This document shows, in pieces, positions 1 through 11,553 of a stretch of DNA of 64,000 nt. The stretch covers positions 465,202 through 529,201 of the forward strand of contig CDMY01000227.1 of assembly GCA_001179505.1 (NCBI GenBank). The letters are read 5' to 3'. Source of the DNA: Vitrella brassicaformis (taxonomy: Eukaryota > Sar > Vitrellaceae). The notes under the pieces were generated by a model that was given only the letters and a program-made list of their open reading frames with translations, made no database searches and was not told where the DNA came from. How positions within the stretch are numbered: position 1 is the first letter of the stretch; the number at the start of each line of letters is the position of its first letter. Both the position numbers and the translations under genes were made by a program.

Positions 1-507
1 TGCGTCGGACGTGTCGCTCTTTGTTTCTTTGTTTGGTCGATCCGTTTGAATTCGCTGCGGGCCGCTCACGGATGGCTGGTGAGAGGTTTGCCCAGCCATC
101 CGTGAGTGGGGGCTTGTGGGGGGGGGGCTTGTGGGGCGCCCATGCGTGTGTGTGGGTGGGTGGGTATAGCGGATGGTCCAGGAGACTGGCAGAGGGCAGG
201 GAGGGGAGGGAGGGGAGGGAGATGGGCGAAACAGAGGATGCAATCAAGACAAGACAGACAATTTCATGAAGACAGACATCGACAAAGATACACTGACTGA
301 CACATCATGGTATGGTGCGTGCAAAGAAAGACCAACCGGCCAACGAAAGACACACAGGAAGAATGACATCCATACATACATACGTCTTAGCAGCACACAA
401 TCACAACACAACGACACACCACACACTTTGTCATAGAGAGAAAACTCCCCTCTCACACAGACGCACCCATCACTGTCGTCTCATCACCGACCGACCGACC
501 AGCTAAG
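1..507. other. Intergenic, low complexity
   Basis: No convincing gene. The stretch holds G-rich runs near 117-127, GGGA repeats near 200-222 and AC-rich sequence, and lies 3' of the minus-strand gene that stops at 508. Short open frames here are compositional and carry no recognisable domain. Confidence 0.6.
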
Positions 508-2015
508 CTAGGTAGAGATCTCCAGCCCCAATCGCAGGCTGATGGCGTGTCCCGGGTGCTGCGCATGCACATGGGGCGCAGTCGTCCTCAAGTCACATAT
601 CTCCTCAGGCACACACACGTAAAACGATGATGACGAGCCAGACAACACATCCACAGAGGGGGGCGAGGGCGAGGGACGGGGAGGGGGAGCGGCGGTTGTG
701 TCTCGTGCGCACAGCGGGAGAGGGCCTCTGCAAACACACAAATCAGAGAGAGACACAGATGGGATGGTCGGTGGGTTGTCGGCACTCACTTGACGATGCC
801 GCCGAGGAAGAGATTGAGCCGCCAGGATCGCTAGCCAGGCGGCAAGGCCGCACGAACCGGTGCGGTCACCCCCAGTGCGCAGAAGCCACTGGGGGACGCC
901 CGCAGCCCGTTGGGAAAGAACAACTGCACACACACACACATGACACAAACAAATATTCACAATCAAGAAGACGACACTCACACACACACACACACACACC
1001 TCCTGCACACCCACATGTGTACCAGTCTGAGCCCCGGCAGCCCCGCGAGGTCGAAATCGGGGCTGGCCAGCACCTCGCCCTCGGGGAACTCCCGTAGGCA
1101 CTGGATGATGTCCGTTATCAGCCACTCAAACACATGCGGCCCCCGCAACACAGACCGAATCGGCGGTGGGTGTGTGGACGTCCGGACAACCGACTCCTTG
1201 CGATAGTGTCTCCCTTTTGCGTCGGTGGTCCCGGTGTCTCCTCCTCCTCCTGCTGCTGCTGCTGCTGCTGATGCTCTGAAGGTGTAGGCGGACGACTGGG
1301 GGCTTGGGCTCTCTGTGAGGGGGCTGTGGGGGGGTTTGAGGGAGGTGAGGACGTCCTCCTGCCGGCTGCTGATGGCGGCCAAACGATCCTGCAGACGGTC
1401 GCATGGATGGATGGATGGATGAAGGGTTTGTGTGTGTGTGTTGAAAGTTTTTGTGACATTACTGACCTCCGTCTTTGCCATTCGCCTGTCGATTGCCTCC
1501 TGCATGTCGCGACTTCTCTCCCGCTCCCTCTTAGCCTCCGTCTCGGTGACAGCCATCCGCCGCTCAACGCGCTCCCACATCTCGCCGAGCAGCCCCTCGA
1601 GCCTCTCAGCCACAGCCGATGGATCGCTGCCAGGACGTGCCTCGCCCTCCGACCGCAGCTGCATCCGTGAACGAGCCTGAGGCTCTGTCTGTGTCAGGTC
1701 TGGCCGGGAAGCTTTGCCGGCCTCTTGTGTTGGCGGCGATGGTGGTCTGTCCCACAGCAGGCTGCCGATACGGCTTGTCCTATACTCGTGGGAGATCCTG
1801 CGGTGTCTCCTGGGGGCACCGGTGGGCAAGGGAGCCATGTCATGGTCTGACTCTGATAGGGATGGCGGCGGCGAAGAGGCCTCGCGCTCATCGTCGAGAG
1901 GGGGGGGAGGGATCTCCAGCGATAATGTCACCAAACCTGCCAGGTCAGACCAGACCAGACATCGACCAGAGGAGAGGAGTGCATGTGTGGGTTGGTTTGC
2001 CATCACACAGGACAT
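508..2015 (-). CDS. Coiled-coil protein with C-terminal MATH-like domain
   Basis: Read on the minus strand. The N-terminal part is disordered and Ser/Pro-rich, then comes a charged helix (AVAERLEGLLGEMWERVERR and following, about 1640-1450) likely to form a coiled coil. After an intron near 1470-1405 and a Ser/Ala/Gln-rich linker, the C-terminus starts with HVFEWLITDIIQCLREFPEG, then SPDFDLAGLPGLRL, FFPNGLRASPSGFCALGV, NLFLGGIVK and finally ISLRLGLEI before the stop at 508-510. This order of motifs (W-x-I at the start, SPxFxLxGxxGxR, FxPNGxxxxxxGFC, and a closing V/LGxEI) is that of MATH-like domains common in alveolates; their ligands are mostly unknown. Introns lie near 1040-920 and 785-730. 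An in-frame TAG falls at about 831-833, between the GFC strand and NLFLGG, so the gene may be damaged or contain an unrecognised intron. The start is uncertain: 2015 is an in-frame ATG, and 2003 or 1843 would also serve. Confidence 0.55.
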
Positions 2016-2317
2016 TGCATTGGTCACCTTTGGTCTTTGAGGCCTTCTTGGCGGCCCTCGTGGCTGATGTGTGTGAGTGGAGAGGGAACGACTGGTTGGC
2101 AAGCGACTCGCACGCAAAGCGGGGGGTGCTGCCTGCAGACAGGACAGCGGATGAGAGAGCGCATCTTAGTGGCCTAACTCAGAAGCTGACCGACTGACCA
2201 AGTCGGACATTCGGCCCTGCGAGCCAGACCTCCACCCACAAGCCACGGATGTCATCAAACACCGGCCAACATATCTACGCAACCAACACACAGCACACAA
2301 CACCATACATTCACATG
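2016..2317. other. Short intergenic gap between two minus-strand genes
   Basis: About 300 bp separating the stop of the upstream coiled-coil gene (2318-2320) from the start region of the MATH-like gene. Nothing recognisable; some of it may be a 5' exon or promoter of the downstream gene. Confidence 0.4.
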
Positions 2318-4631
2318 TCATGAGGATTGTCCGCCACCGACCGTTTCATCGACGTCGATGTGTGCTACGGCAAAGGTCTCATCGAGGTGCGGCACGAGGT
2401 ACGTCTGTGTGGCCGCCAAAGTCTGGCTCCTCCGGGGCTTGCCCACACGGGTCAAGGAGCTCGCCTCCTTGGCCCATTTGATCAGCCCGTAGACTTCTCT
2501 CGGTGCTGCAGACGTGTCGGCCGCTGTGGGAGCCGCAGGTACCGACGTGACAGCCGAAAACAGGGCCATGCTTGAGGAGCGAGGAAAAGAGGACAAGACA
2601 TCAATCAACGGAACGGTGGCAAAGGCTCGTCGCTTGCTCTCTTACTTGAGCGTCAAGCTCTCCACATGGAGGACGGCCTGCGGCAGCTGCAAGGGCGTCC
2701 GAACAGTCGCCCGCTCAGCACCTGCACATACACACATACGCAGGATGGCACTTGCCTGTGTCACTGAGTCACGTCTGTCGTTTGGGTTTTCCGCACCCAC
2801 CAGCAGCAGCATAGACAGACGGTCTCGCGGACGAGTGGACAGCCGAATGGACGAGCCTCTGAGACCGACGCCGAGGAGATGGCGTCTCCTCTATTTCCCG
2901 CTGGAAGACCCGCCTTCTCAAGAGAGCCTCCGAGTCCCCCCCGTCTGTCTGCCGCAGCAGCTGCTGGATGAGCTTCCCCCCCCCCCTGCGTCTCGAGCTG
3001 GTTTTGTGTGGCCTCGACAGCCGTCTCCAGGGAGCCATCATTCGCACGCCGCCTCTCCAAGTGCGAGAGCTTGGTCTCGATGCCCGTCCCGCCCTCCTCG
3101 AGACGCGTGACCCTTCTCCCCAGCTGATAAGCCTCGGTCATCATCTGGGCTGATGTGGTCTCCATGTCAGAGAGTTTGGCGGCGATTTCCCGGATGGACG
3201 AATCCACACTGTCGTGGGCGGCGAGGCGCTTGTCCAGCTCTGAGACCTGCTGCATGAGGGGGGCCAGCTGTGTGATGACGTCGGTGGTCTCGGCGGGTAT
3301 TGGTTGCTGGGCGAGGGCGGCGTCAAGTCGATCCAGACGCTCAACGAGCCTGCTGAAAGCACTCATGGACCGTGCTTGCAGGCCTACAAAAGCAAAAAAG
3401 GAGCAAGTGGTTCAAAAGCCCAAGGGGTCGGCTTCTCTCTGTAAGTGCGGTGCGTACCTTCCAGGTCCTGTTTGGTCTTGCCTCCGTCTTGCTTGAGTGC
3501 TTCCAGTTGTCCCTGCATCCCGCCTATAGAATTCCGCTGCCGCACCATCTCCTCAGCCACACTCTTGAACTGATCCTCAACATACCCAGCCAAGCCACCC
3601 TCATCACTCGCGGCAGCGGCGGCCGTCCTCGCAACATTCCGCAGCACCGTCTCCTCTCTCTTTTCCTCCACACCTATAGCTTTCTCCGAGTCCTTCTCTC
3701 TTTGAACTTCCCCCCTCCTCGGCCGCACGCCCACACCGACAGCTCGTGAAGGCACCTCCACTGGCTCTCGTGCAGGCGTGTCTTCCCTTGCTTCTCCCTT
3801 GGCCGCTTCTTTCCTGTCCCGCTTTGGCGGCGGTCCTCTTGGTGGGGGAGGGGAGGGCAGCTGCATGGTGAACAACGGCTCACGGACGAAAGGGGCTGAG
3901 TGGGGGAAGGGCAGCTCGCTGTCGTCGGCGGCTGGGCACGTGTCGCTCATCGTGCTGCCGCGCTGATGATCCACCATGGTGACAGGAGGATGGCAACTTG
4001 AGGGCGGCAGGGAATGGGAAGATGACGCTCGCGAACCGACGCGCGCCATCGGGGCATTTTCATCATCACCATCACCATGATGATCCGATTCGCTGTTCCC
4101 GCCATCAGACTCTGATGCGGAAGCGTATGCTGAGCCCTGGGCGGCCTCAGGTCCATGGAGGGAAGGGGAAAGAGAGAGAGAAGAGAGGCCGGCGTCGTCT
4201 TCGCCCTCACTGACAGGCTGTGGCTGCCCCGCGCGTCTGTCATGATCAGGCAATGAAGAAGACGAGTGGGGCGGCGACTGATCCGCATCGCGTCCATCTT
4301 TCTCCTCATCCCCGCTGGGCTGCTTCTGCTCAGCCTCCCCCTGCTGCAGCAGTCGGGACCACTTCGGCGGAGAGGCCTTGCGGGCAGTCCTCCGCCTCAG
4401 GAACCGGAAGCTGAACGCCTTCCCCCGCCTCTCCCCCATATTCTCGTCATCTCGCATCACAGTCTCGCCTTGGTTCTGCCTCATCCCGGTAGATGGCCCG
4501 AAACATGGAACGTTGTGTTCTGCCGCTTGAGCATGAGGATGAGCATTGGGCGGCGGGTCAGCGCTAGCAGAGTGGTTGTAGCTGTGGCTGGCGCGCCGCA
4601 GAACCTTGTACAGGTTAGATGAATGGCTCAT
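2318..4631 (-). CDS. Hypothetical disordered and coiled-coil protein
   Basis: Exon 1 (4631-3458) starts MSHSSNLYKVLRR and is long, acidic/Ser/Pro-rich and predicted disordered, with a basic patch (FRFLRRRTARKA) near residue 75; it ends in a coiled coil (VEDQFKSVAEEMVRQ). A 74-nt intron (3457-3384) joins cleanly to exon 2, which continues the coiled coil (SRLVERLDRLDAALA, then VSELDKRLAAHDSV and QLGRRVTRLEEG). At an 11-C run on the plus strand (2976-2986) the better-looking frame shifts: after NQLETQGGG it reads KLIQQLLRQTDGG rather than EAHPAAAAADRR. Two small 3' exons follow (ERATVRTPLQLPQAVLHVES near 2720-2650; YGLIKWAKEASSLTRVGKPR to a stop at 2318-2320). No family recognised. The neighbouring gene downstream has a similar disordered plus coiled-coil front, so the two could be related. 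Confidence 0.5.
2976..2986. repeat. 11-C homopolymer inside a coding exon
   Basis: A run of 11 C on the plus strand lies within exon 2 of the minus-strand coiled-coil gene. The helix-forming frame changes across it, which points to a one- or two-base length error, a length polymorphism or programmed slippage. Confidence 0.6.
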
Positions 4632-5298
4632 TTGGGGAGACGGTGGGGGCTGTCAGTCTCGCCCCCAGGTCACGACTCCTGGCCGCAGGGCTCTCGCCTC
4701 CCTCAGCTGTCGGGGATCTTCGCCCGTTGGAGATCTCGATTCGCCCATCATCATTATGGTGCCTTAAGGCACAGCCGTGACGATTCTGCTGCTGGCGACG
4801 CAGTCCAGGCCCTGTCCGGCGACACGCACCGATAGATAAGATACGCAAGAAACCCACAGAAGTAGAAGAGGCAGACGTCATGGGATGGACGGATGGAAGG
4901 GAGGGAAGGAGAGAGCTCGGGGCAAAGGAGAGTCTGCGAGCTTCTCTGGAAGATCGCACCCCAGAAAACGCAGACGCATACGCGAGTGCTGCGGAAGACA
5001 GTGGAGGCTGTCAGAAGGTGAAGTGGGGATCTGGTGCTCATCGACTTGGAGATCTCTTGCACTTTGCTGACTTGACGTTCACTTCTTGAGTCCAGGGGTT
5101 CTCGGCAGAGAGGGGTGTCCATCGGCCTTCCGACAGCCGACCATGACGACCCTCAGAGGTAGACCAGCGTGGCGGACGACTGCCGTCCAGCAGCCTGGAC
5201 ACTGACTGTCACAATGCAGTGATGGCGTGGTTGATTGCTTGTGTGCGTGTGTGTGTGCGTGTGGTGCTTCGTTCGCTATGGTGCCATGTATGTCAGGT
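4632..5298. other. Intergenic region between divergent genes
   Basis: This 667-bp interval lies between a minus-strand start (4631) and the SNARE start (5299), so it should hold both promoters and 5' UTRs. A splice-like CAG immediately precedes the SNARE ATG, so an untranslated first exon is possible. No other gene seen. Confidence 0.5.
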
Positions 5299-6773
5299 AT
5301 GGACGAGTTAATGGTTCGAGTGGATCGCATTGCCACCGAGTGCACCAAGGACGGCAAGAAGGACGCCAGCGGTGCCGGCGGGAAGCAGAAGGACGACTTT
5401 TTGGCAGCCAAGAGCGGCCTCTACCAGCTGCTCTACGAGGTTAAGGAAAACATCCGGGAGAGGCACACGCTGCAGAGGCGGAACGGTGAGGGAGTGGGGT
5501 GGGGTGGGGGGAGGCACTTACGTATCTACGCCCACCCTCCACCTGCCCTGCGTGGGTTGTGTTGTGTCTGTCTGGGTCAGGCAACACCTACGAGACGATT
5601 CGGAAGGGCGCGGAGATATCGGAGCAGCTCAAGCAGATCGATGTCGACTTCAAAAAGATCCAGGACATCCACAAGAAGCAGCGGGGCTTTGCACGCAGAC
5701 GGGTGGGTGCGGGGCGGGGCGGTCGGTGGGAGGGAGGACGCCACGCCCAGCCACACCGTGGCAGGCAAACTCATAAATGAGATATTTGTGTCTGCAGAGC
5801 CTCGGTCTGACCGACGAAGAGCTGGACAACCGGCTGTCGGACCTGAACCTGCTCAAGCAGCAGATCGAGGAGGCCAGGACGGCCTTTCGCAACAACCGTG
5901 CCATCAGCACTGACAAGCTGACGTCCATGTCAGGTGCCTCCCCCCTGTCGACTCGCACCACCACCGCCGACCACGTCGTACCGCCAAGGACCATCGGCGC
6001 ACCCACTGCCAGAGAGGGAGGGGGCGAGGTGGCACTCGACATTGCAGAGGAACGGTCAGCGAGAGGAGGAGGCGGGCGGGGAGGGAGGGAGGGAGGGTCT
6101 TTTGCATGCTGTGATCTCTGTGTGTGCTGTGTGTTCATGTCAGGCGGGCGTTGGGTCTGTCATCGCCTGGTGGTGGGGCGCGTGAGCCGACCGAGGCCGA
6201 GCGGCAGGCCATGGACAGGTGGAAAAGGCGCGACCAAGCCATGGTGGGTGGGAGCGGGGAAGGAAGGTGGCTGTGCGTGAGTGCATTCCTGCAACTGTCT
6301 TGCGTGTGTGTGTTATGTGCGGCTTTCATCCAGGACCGTCAGCTTGACGAGATCGGGGAGGGCGTCGAGCGCCTTGGAGACATCGCGCAAAACATCAACG
6401 CGGTATGCACACCGACAGACACACATGCACACGATTGATTGCATCTCCGTGTGAGCCTTGTTTTGTTGTGCGTGTTGGCGAGCAGACGGCCGACCGCCAC
6501 ACGGTGATGGCCCAGGAGATCGCCAGGTCGGCCGACAAGGCCCACAGCAACCTCCAAACCCTGTCGCTGAAGATGAAGAAAGTCATGGTCAGCCCCCCTC
6601 ACTCTCACTCTCACTCTCGTCTCACACACAAGCACCGTGTGTGTGCGTGTGTGTGTGTGCAGGAGACGCAACGCAACTCAACGTTCTTTTGCCGCATTAT
6701 CTTGGTGGTGGTGCTCATCGGGTGCGTCGGATACATCTACTGGGCCATTACAAACCAAGACGGAGATAGATAG
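5299..6773 (+). CDS. Qc-SNARE of the SYP7 (SYP71-like) type
   Basis: Seven exons, with introns near 5486-5580, 5703-5797, 6055-6143, 6244-6333, 6403-6485 and 6588-6662. The start MDELMVRVDRI matches the N-terminus of plant SYP71-like Qc-SNAREs, so ATG 5299 is preferred over upstream in-frame codons. The order is an N-terminal helical domain (LYQLLYEVKENIRER, then LKQIDVDFKKIQDIHKKQ), the SYP7-type LTDEELDNRLSDLN, a variable linker, the SNARE motif (LDEIGEGVERLGDIAQNINA and on) and a C-terminal membrane anchor (IILVVVLIGCVGYIYWAI). Tail-anchored Qc-SNAREs provide one helix of the four-helix bundle that fuses ER, Golgi or plasma-membrane vesicles. The odd point is the zero layer: ungapped alignment with SYP71-type proteins puts His (in DRHTVM) where Gln is nearly invariant. 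Identity as a SNARE is firm; the exact compartment is inferred. Confidence 0.9.
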
Positions 6774-7610
6774 ATAGATAGATAGATAGACAGACGGGGA
6801 GGGAGGCAGCAGGCGGCTGAATGTCGGTCTTCAGTGAATGCTGTTAGCTAGACCTGTGTGCGTCCGCCTGTCTGTCTGTCTGTGCCATAGCGATTGGTAT
6901 CCCTTTTGTGGTTTGCTGTTTGCTGTTTGTTTGTCAACCGCCCCGACTGTGGACCCACCCCACCCATGGCCACATACGCACATTCATTTAATTAAGATGC
7001 TGCTGCTGCCTGCCATCCATCCCAGCCACAGCTGGTGGCTCGATGGCATACCTTAGCTCCGTCTTTGTGTTCAGGGACTGAATGCCGTCGGGTCGATATG
7101 TAGGCGTGCAGGCACTCAGAAATACTTGGAGGTCGTGATGCGTGCAGGCAGTGCATGGAATGAAAGCGTGCTTCGGTCGGCACGTCAGTCGCCACCAGCA
7201 GGGCGGCTCTCAGGCGAGCGGCTGCTAACACGAGACCACCGGAAGCAGCAGCCGGCCAGAGTGGACTGGTGGCAACGGCAAGTAACCGTGCGGTGCGTCC
7301 AGCCATGGAGAGGGAACAAGATGGAAGATGGTCATTTCACATGTCTCCTCTCTCTCTGCTGTGCTGTGCTGCGCTGCATGCTTGTGTGCAGAAGAAAGAA
7401 GGAGACACTCAAACAAGGCGTTTGGACAATGTGTGTCTGTTCCTGTCTGTATGTCTGTGTGTGCGTGTTGGTGCAGAGTGGCTAGGTAGGGCCTCACTCA
7501 GTGCAAACCCTCACTTCTGGTAAAGACAGTCAACCCAGTTTTCGTGCCCATTCCCTTTTTCTGTGCCCTCTATTCCGCTTGTAGTGTGGACGGGTGGGCT
7601 GGGCGGGAGC
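6774..7610. other. Intergenic, with GATA microsatellite
   Basis: The SNARE stop codon is embedded in a (GATA)n tract (about 6766-6790). The rest holds TG/TC-rich sequence and no convincing exon; it probably contains the SNARE 3' UTR and the promoter of the P1 gene. Confidence 0.5.
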
Positions 7611-10332
7611 ATGAGCTTCCAAAGACATCTGCGAGCGAAAAAAGGCGAGCTTTGCGAGCCACTGGAGTTCCTCCCACCAAACATGCATCGCAAAGGCAAG
7701 AAGCCAAAACCCCACAATTCGCTCACAAACGTTAACACGGAGCTCTGCCTGACTCTTCTCTCTCTCTCTCTCTCTCTCTCTTGCAGGTACGCCACACCAT
7801 CTGTGGTTGGTTCGCCCGCCCAAGACTATCCGCATGATATGCATCGAGCTGACACTCCTGCTCACACAGCTGGCGACGAAGCGCTTGAACACATGATCAA
7901 GAGGCCGTCCGGCGACACGATCAGCCCCGGCAACACGAAAGAAGAGGATGTGCAGCCACAACTATCTGACGGAGCTGAGGGCCACCATGAATCTGCTCTC
8001 AGAACGGACACGCAGATCTTCATTGACTTCAGCAACCAAGACATTTGCACGCCCCCGCCATGCAACCAGGGGATACAGCCAAAAGAGCTCAGTAGAGGGG
8101 ACGAACATTCCGCAGTGCCGCATCTCAATAAGGTCGAGACACACAGCAACGATGCGCTATTGAGCCACCAAAGCACCGTCACGGAGCGAGCCAAGCAGCA
8201 ATCAGGACACACAGCACATTCGACAACCCTTCAGGACATGGGCGAGGAGCCGTCACTGAGGCCGGAGGAGATGAAGATTCGCGAAATGAAGCGGGAATTC
8301 GGAATGGCCGCCGGTAGCCACGAAGCACAGAAAAGGGCAGCAAAGAAAAGGATTGGTTTGTTGACCCCCATGTCTCTCTCCTGTGTCTTGCAGGCTATGC
8401 GGCGGCCTTCGAGGAGGCCCCATCCACCCCTGTATACCCGACGGGGAAGGGGTAGCGTCTGGTGGGGGCCCGGTTCTCCCCTGAGCCCTTCGCGCGCTCT
8501 TTAAAGCGGGTCACCAGAGTCGTCCTTTGCCAGCTCCTGTCTGCTCTCGTTCTGGCTCTTCTGTGGGTCGGGATCCTCTGGCTATACTGGCTGGTGTGCG
8601 AGTCTGACGATGCGGCAGTGGGGGTCGCCTCCGACATTGTGAGATACGCGGCCAATGGTGTTGGGCTGGTGATGTGGTTTCTCCTCATTGCGGAAGGCAT
8701 GTCTCTCAGCAAAATGCTTCGGCTGTTCCGCTCTGTGTGGGCATACTTTGCTTTACCATTGGCAACCACCACCTTTCTCTATCCAATAATGCACATTGCG
8801 AAGCTGGAGAAGTACACTAGGATCCTCGTGAGCTTCGACCTGATCTGTTGGGCGACGATCACTCCTATGGGGGTGTTTTGGGCGGCATCTGAGAAGAGCA
8901 AGAGAAGAGTCATGTACACTGCCCAGATGGTCTTCATCCTACTCGTAACTGTGGCTGCTGTAAGCCTTTGGGTCCTCCACTTCTTCCCGCTGTAAGCGTT
9001 TGGTGAGGGATGACATGGATGCCCCGATGAAAGGAAAGGAAGAGTGTCTTCTTTGCGGTGTCTGTTCAGAGGGGAGAAAGCCTCAACAGACAGCGAGAGG
9101 GCACAGGTGGCATTCGCGTGTCTGTTATGCTGTCTGCCCTTGATGGCCTTGGCCACAGGAACTACAAGAAGGATGACAGACGGTCACCCACTGCGAACTA
9201 TCCTGTTATCTACTTCGCCGCACTAGGCTGCCTTCTCGTGCCCCGTATCATGCAGGCACAGATATAGGAGACACGCACACCAACCAACCAAGACAGACAC
9301 ACAGCCGAAACAGACGGACAGACACACACCGTGTGTGTCATTGACAGGCCGAGATGGTGAGCCTCAGCAGCAAGATCGCGTCCTCTCTGGTATTCGCCCT
9401 CTACGATCTCCTCGGCGACCTGGCAGTGCCCTACGTCGATGCCCTTCGATTCAACCTCCGTCGCTCATTTGCGTTTCTCCGTCGCTCATCCACCCGGCAC
9501 CGATCAACGAGGAGAACTCAAGAGACACCGACAGGGAGCAGTACTAAGAAGCCCCATATGGACAGTACCCGCGTCCCCCTACATGTCTCGCAGTCGCGCA
9601 GCAGCACGTGTGGCGAGCAAGGAGGAGGCAAGCGTATCCCCCAGTTTTCAGCAGGGACTCTCTCAGAGAAGCCTGAAGACCCTCTCCTCTTTGACGTCAG
9701 TCCTCGACCTGCACTCCACGTTCGTCGCCTACGACTACCGACCCAGATACCTACGCGCCTTGTCCGACCAGATCCACGCCTACAATTTGGCCGAGAGCCT
9801 GATACTGCTCTTCATCAACCTCTCGCTGATCGCCGTGGACCAGTTTGTGGACCCTTCCTTGTCTGGCTTGGCTGAGAGACTCGGGGGCTGGTGTCTGCTG
9901 GTCGCCATCGAGATGGCATGCGAGATAGTCCTCTTCATGGTAACACCAAAAGCAGACCAAGCAAGGAAAGCGGCTTCGTGTCTCTGTGTCACTCTGTCTG
10001 TGTGTATCGTGCGTGTCTCAAGATCTCTGTGCGGCTGCACAACTTGCCCATCGTCCGCAGTGAGCATGAGCCTGGCGCCCTGGCGTTCAGGCTGGTGTCT
10101 TTGCTCTGGTGCGTACGCACGCACACCAAACAACACGCCCAGTCACGTCAGGCACATATACACACACACACACACTGCCATCCTGCCTGTCCCTCTCAGT
10201 GCCTCCGTGGCTTTGTTACTCGGATTTCTGCCATCGGTCTTGCTGTTCACCTTAAGGGCGGCGAAGCCCGGCCAATACAGGGACTTGACCACTGCAAAGC
10301 TGTGTCCACATAGTTTCGCCTACTCTGTCTGA
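7611..10332 (+). CDS. Multi-pass membrane protein P1 (paralog of the 17.7-20.3 kb gene), possibly degenerate
   Basis: A disordered N-terminal exon (to about 8355) is followed by membrane exons with segments such as VVLCQLLSALVLALLWVGIL, GVGLVMWFLLIAEG, MVFILLVTVAAVSLWVLHFF, VAFACLLCCLPLMALAT, SLVFALYDLLGDLAVPYVD, LILLFINLSLIAVDQFVD and SVALLLGFLPSVLLFTLR, ending LCPHSFAYSV at 10332. The same order of segments occurs in the minus-strand gene at 17715-20258 (for example SLFFALFDLVTDLMIPYGD; end WCPHHSILLDLW), so the two are paralogs. Two lesions show against P2. An in-frame TAG at about 8453-8455 lies inside a conserved stretch (VYPTGKG, stop, RLVGARFSPEPF versus VYEGGSFIGVAFKPLPF). A frame change occurs between LMALAT and NYKKDDRRSP near 9155-9180, where P2 has an intron. 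No known family was recognised; a transporter or receptor role would be a guess. Start uncertain: 7611 or 7839. Confidence 0.55.
7754..7782. repeat. (TC)n microsatellite in intron
   Basis: An uninterrupted TC tract ends directly at a TTGCAG acceptor, so it acts as the polypyrimidine tract of an intron in the P1 gene. Confidence 0.8.
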
Positions 10333-11553
10333 CTGACCGACGGACGCGGAGATGCGATTGAGCAGGACCATCATGCAAGGCCCGGATAGAGGCCATTTCA
10401 TTGAAGGGTGTCAGGCCTTATAAGTGCACAAAGAGCTTTACGAGCAGGGCATGTGTGGTCAGAAAGCGACAGAAGACGGACATTAATCAATGCACACATA
10501 GAGAAGAGCTTACACGAATGAGATCTGCTGCCTCATACAAAAGTGTACACACCAAGTCTTCATGTCTGTGCGGGTAGAAGAAGGCGGCAGACACCACGGC
10601 AGTGGTCCCTACCGGGCAAACACGCGACAATGTGTGACTCATAGTGTGAGAATGTATCTGCAGCGGCGCAGGGAATCACGCGCGTGGGTTGCGCGTGGGC
10701 GCACTCGTTCTGGTGCCTCGATCTCGGCCGGTAAGAGGGGAAACTACACTGATCAATGCATGTCTTCATCTGGGTGTCACGTGTTGTTTGCTCGTTGCAG
10801 GATGCGCTTAAGAGGCTGAGAGATCTCGCGCTCCGCTATGCACTTGATATTGCACCCAAGTGTTATGTCTCCTTTCCCTTACATATATGTCACCCCGTGG
10901 AGAGCAAGTTTGAGTGACCCTGCGTCGTGTCGCCTCACCAATGGAGGCCGTCGCAATGACAACGAAGACGAGAAGCGCAGCCATTATGATTGTGGCAATG
11001 CGACGGGCGGCTCAACCCGAACAATCGAGCTGGGGGCAGCCCAATCGAGACGGGGAACCTGCCCCCAGCCCACAAATCCGGGACGATGCTTCGGATGAAT
11101 TCCACTACCCCGAAGCGGCTTCCTCCCTCGATGGATGGGTGCTTGCGGTTGCTTCGGCGCGCTCGCTGCTCACCTTGCCAGCCGTGAGTCCGTTCTGTCG
11201 GCACCTATCTAGCCATCGACGTGTGAATGGTGACCCCGGAGCGGGGGAAAAGAGACTGGTCTGAGGTGCGTCAATTGAGCATGACACCTTTCGTTGCATG
11301 GCCGTTCAACAAACGATTTCTGACGCATCTAGCGCACATTCGCTGCACTGATGTGTCAAGCCAAGCCAAACCATGGAGACACTTCTTCTTCACATAGTCA
11401 GTCAGCTCGTCAGCTCTAGCCGTATGCACAACCACCTCCTCTCTCTTATCGCATCAGTCAATCAATCATCAGCATAGCCAACCGAACAAAATCCCCTCAA
11501 CTCAAACGAGGGGTTCAACCTACAACATCCATCGCTGTCTGCCCATCTATCTA
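10333..11553. other. Intergenic, convergent gene ends, doubtful small ORF
   Basis: P1 ends at 10332 and the minus-strand hydrolase ends at 11554, so this 1.2 kb lies between convergent 3' ends. An open frame on the plus strand (10914-11264; MEAVAMTTKTRSAAIMIVA and on) has no recognised domain and no clear splice context. I do not call it a gene. The remainder shows nothing. Confidence 0.4.

Noticed and set aside
508-8460. Reassignment of TAG to an amino acid
   Set aside because: Several well-supported genes end at TAG (P450 at 45413, SCAPER at 63938, Cys-rich gene at 38650), so TAG is a normal stop here.
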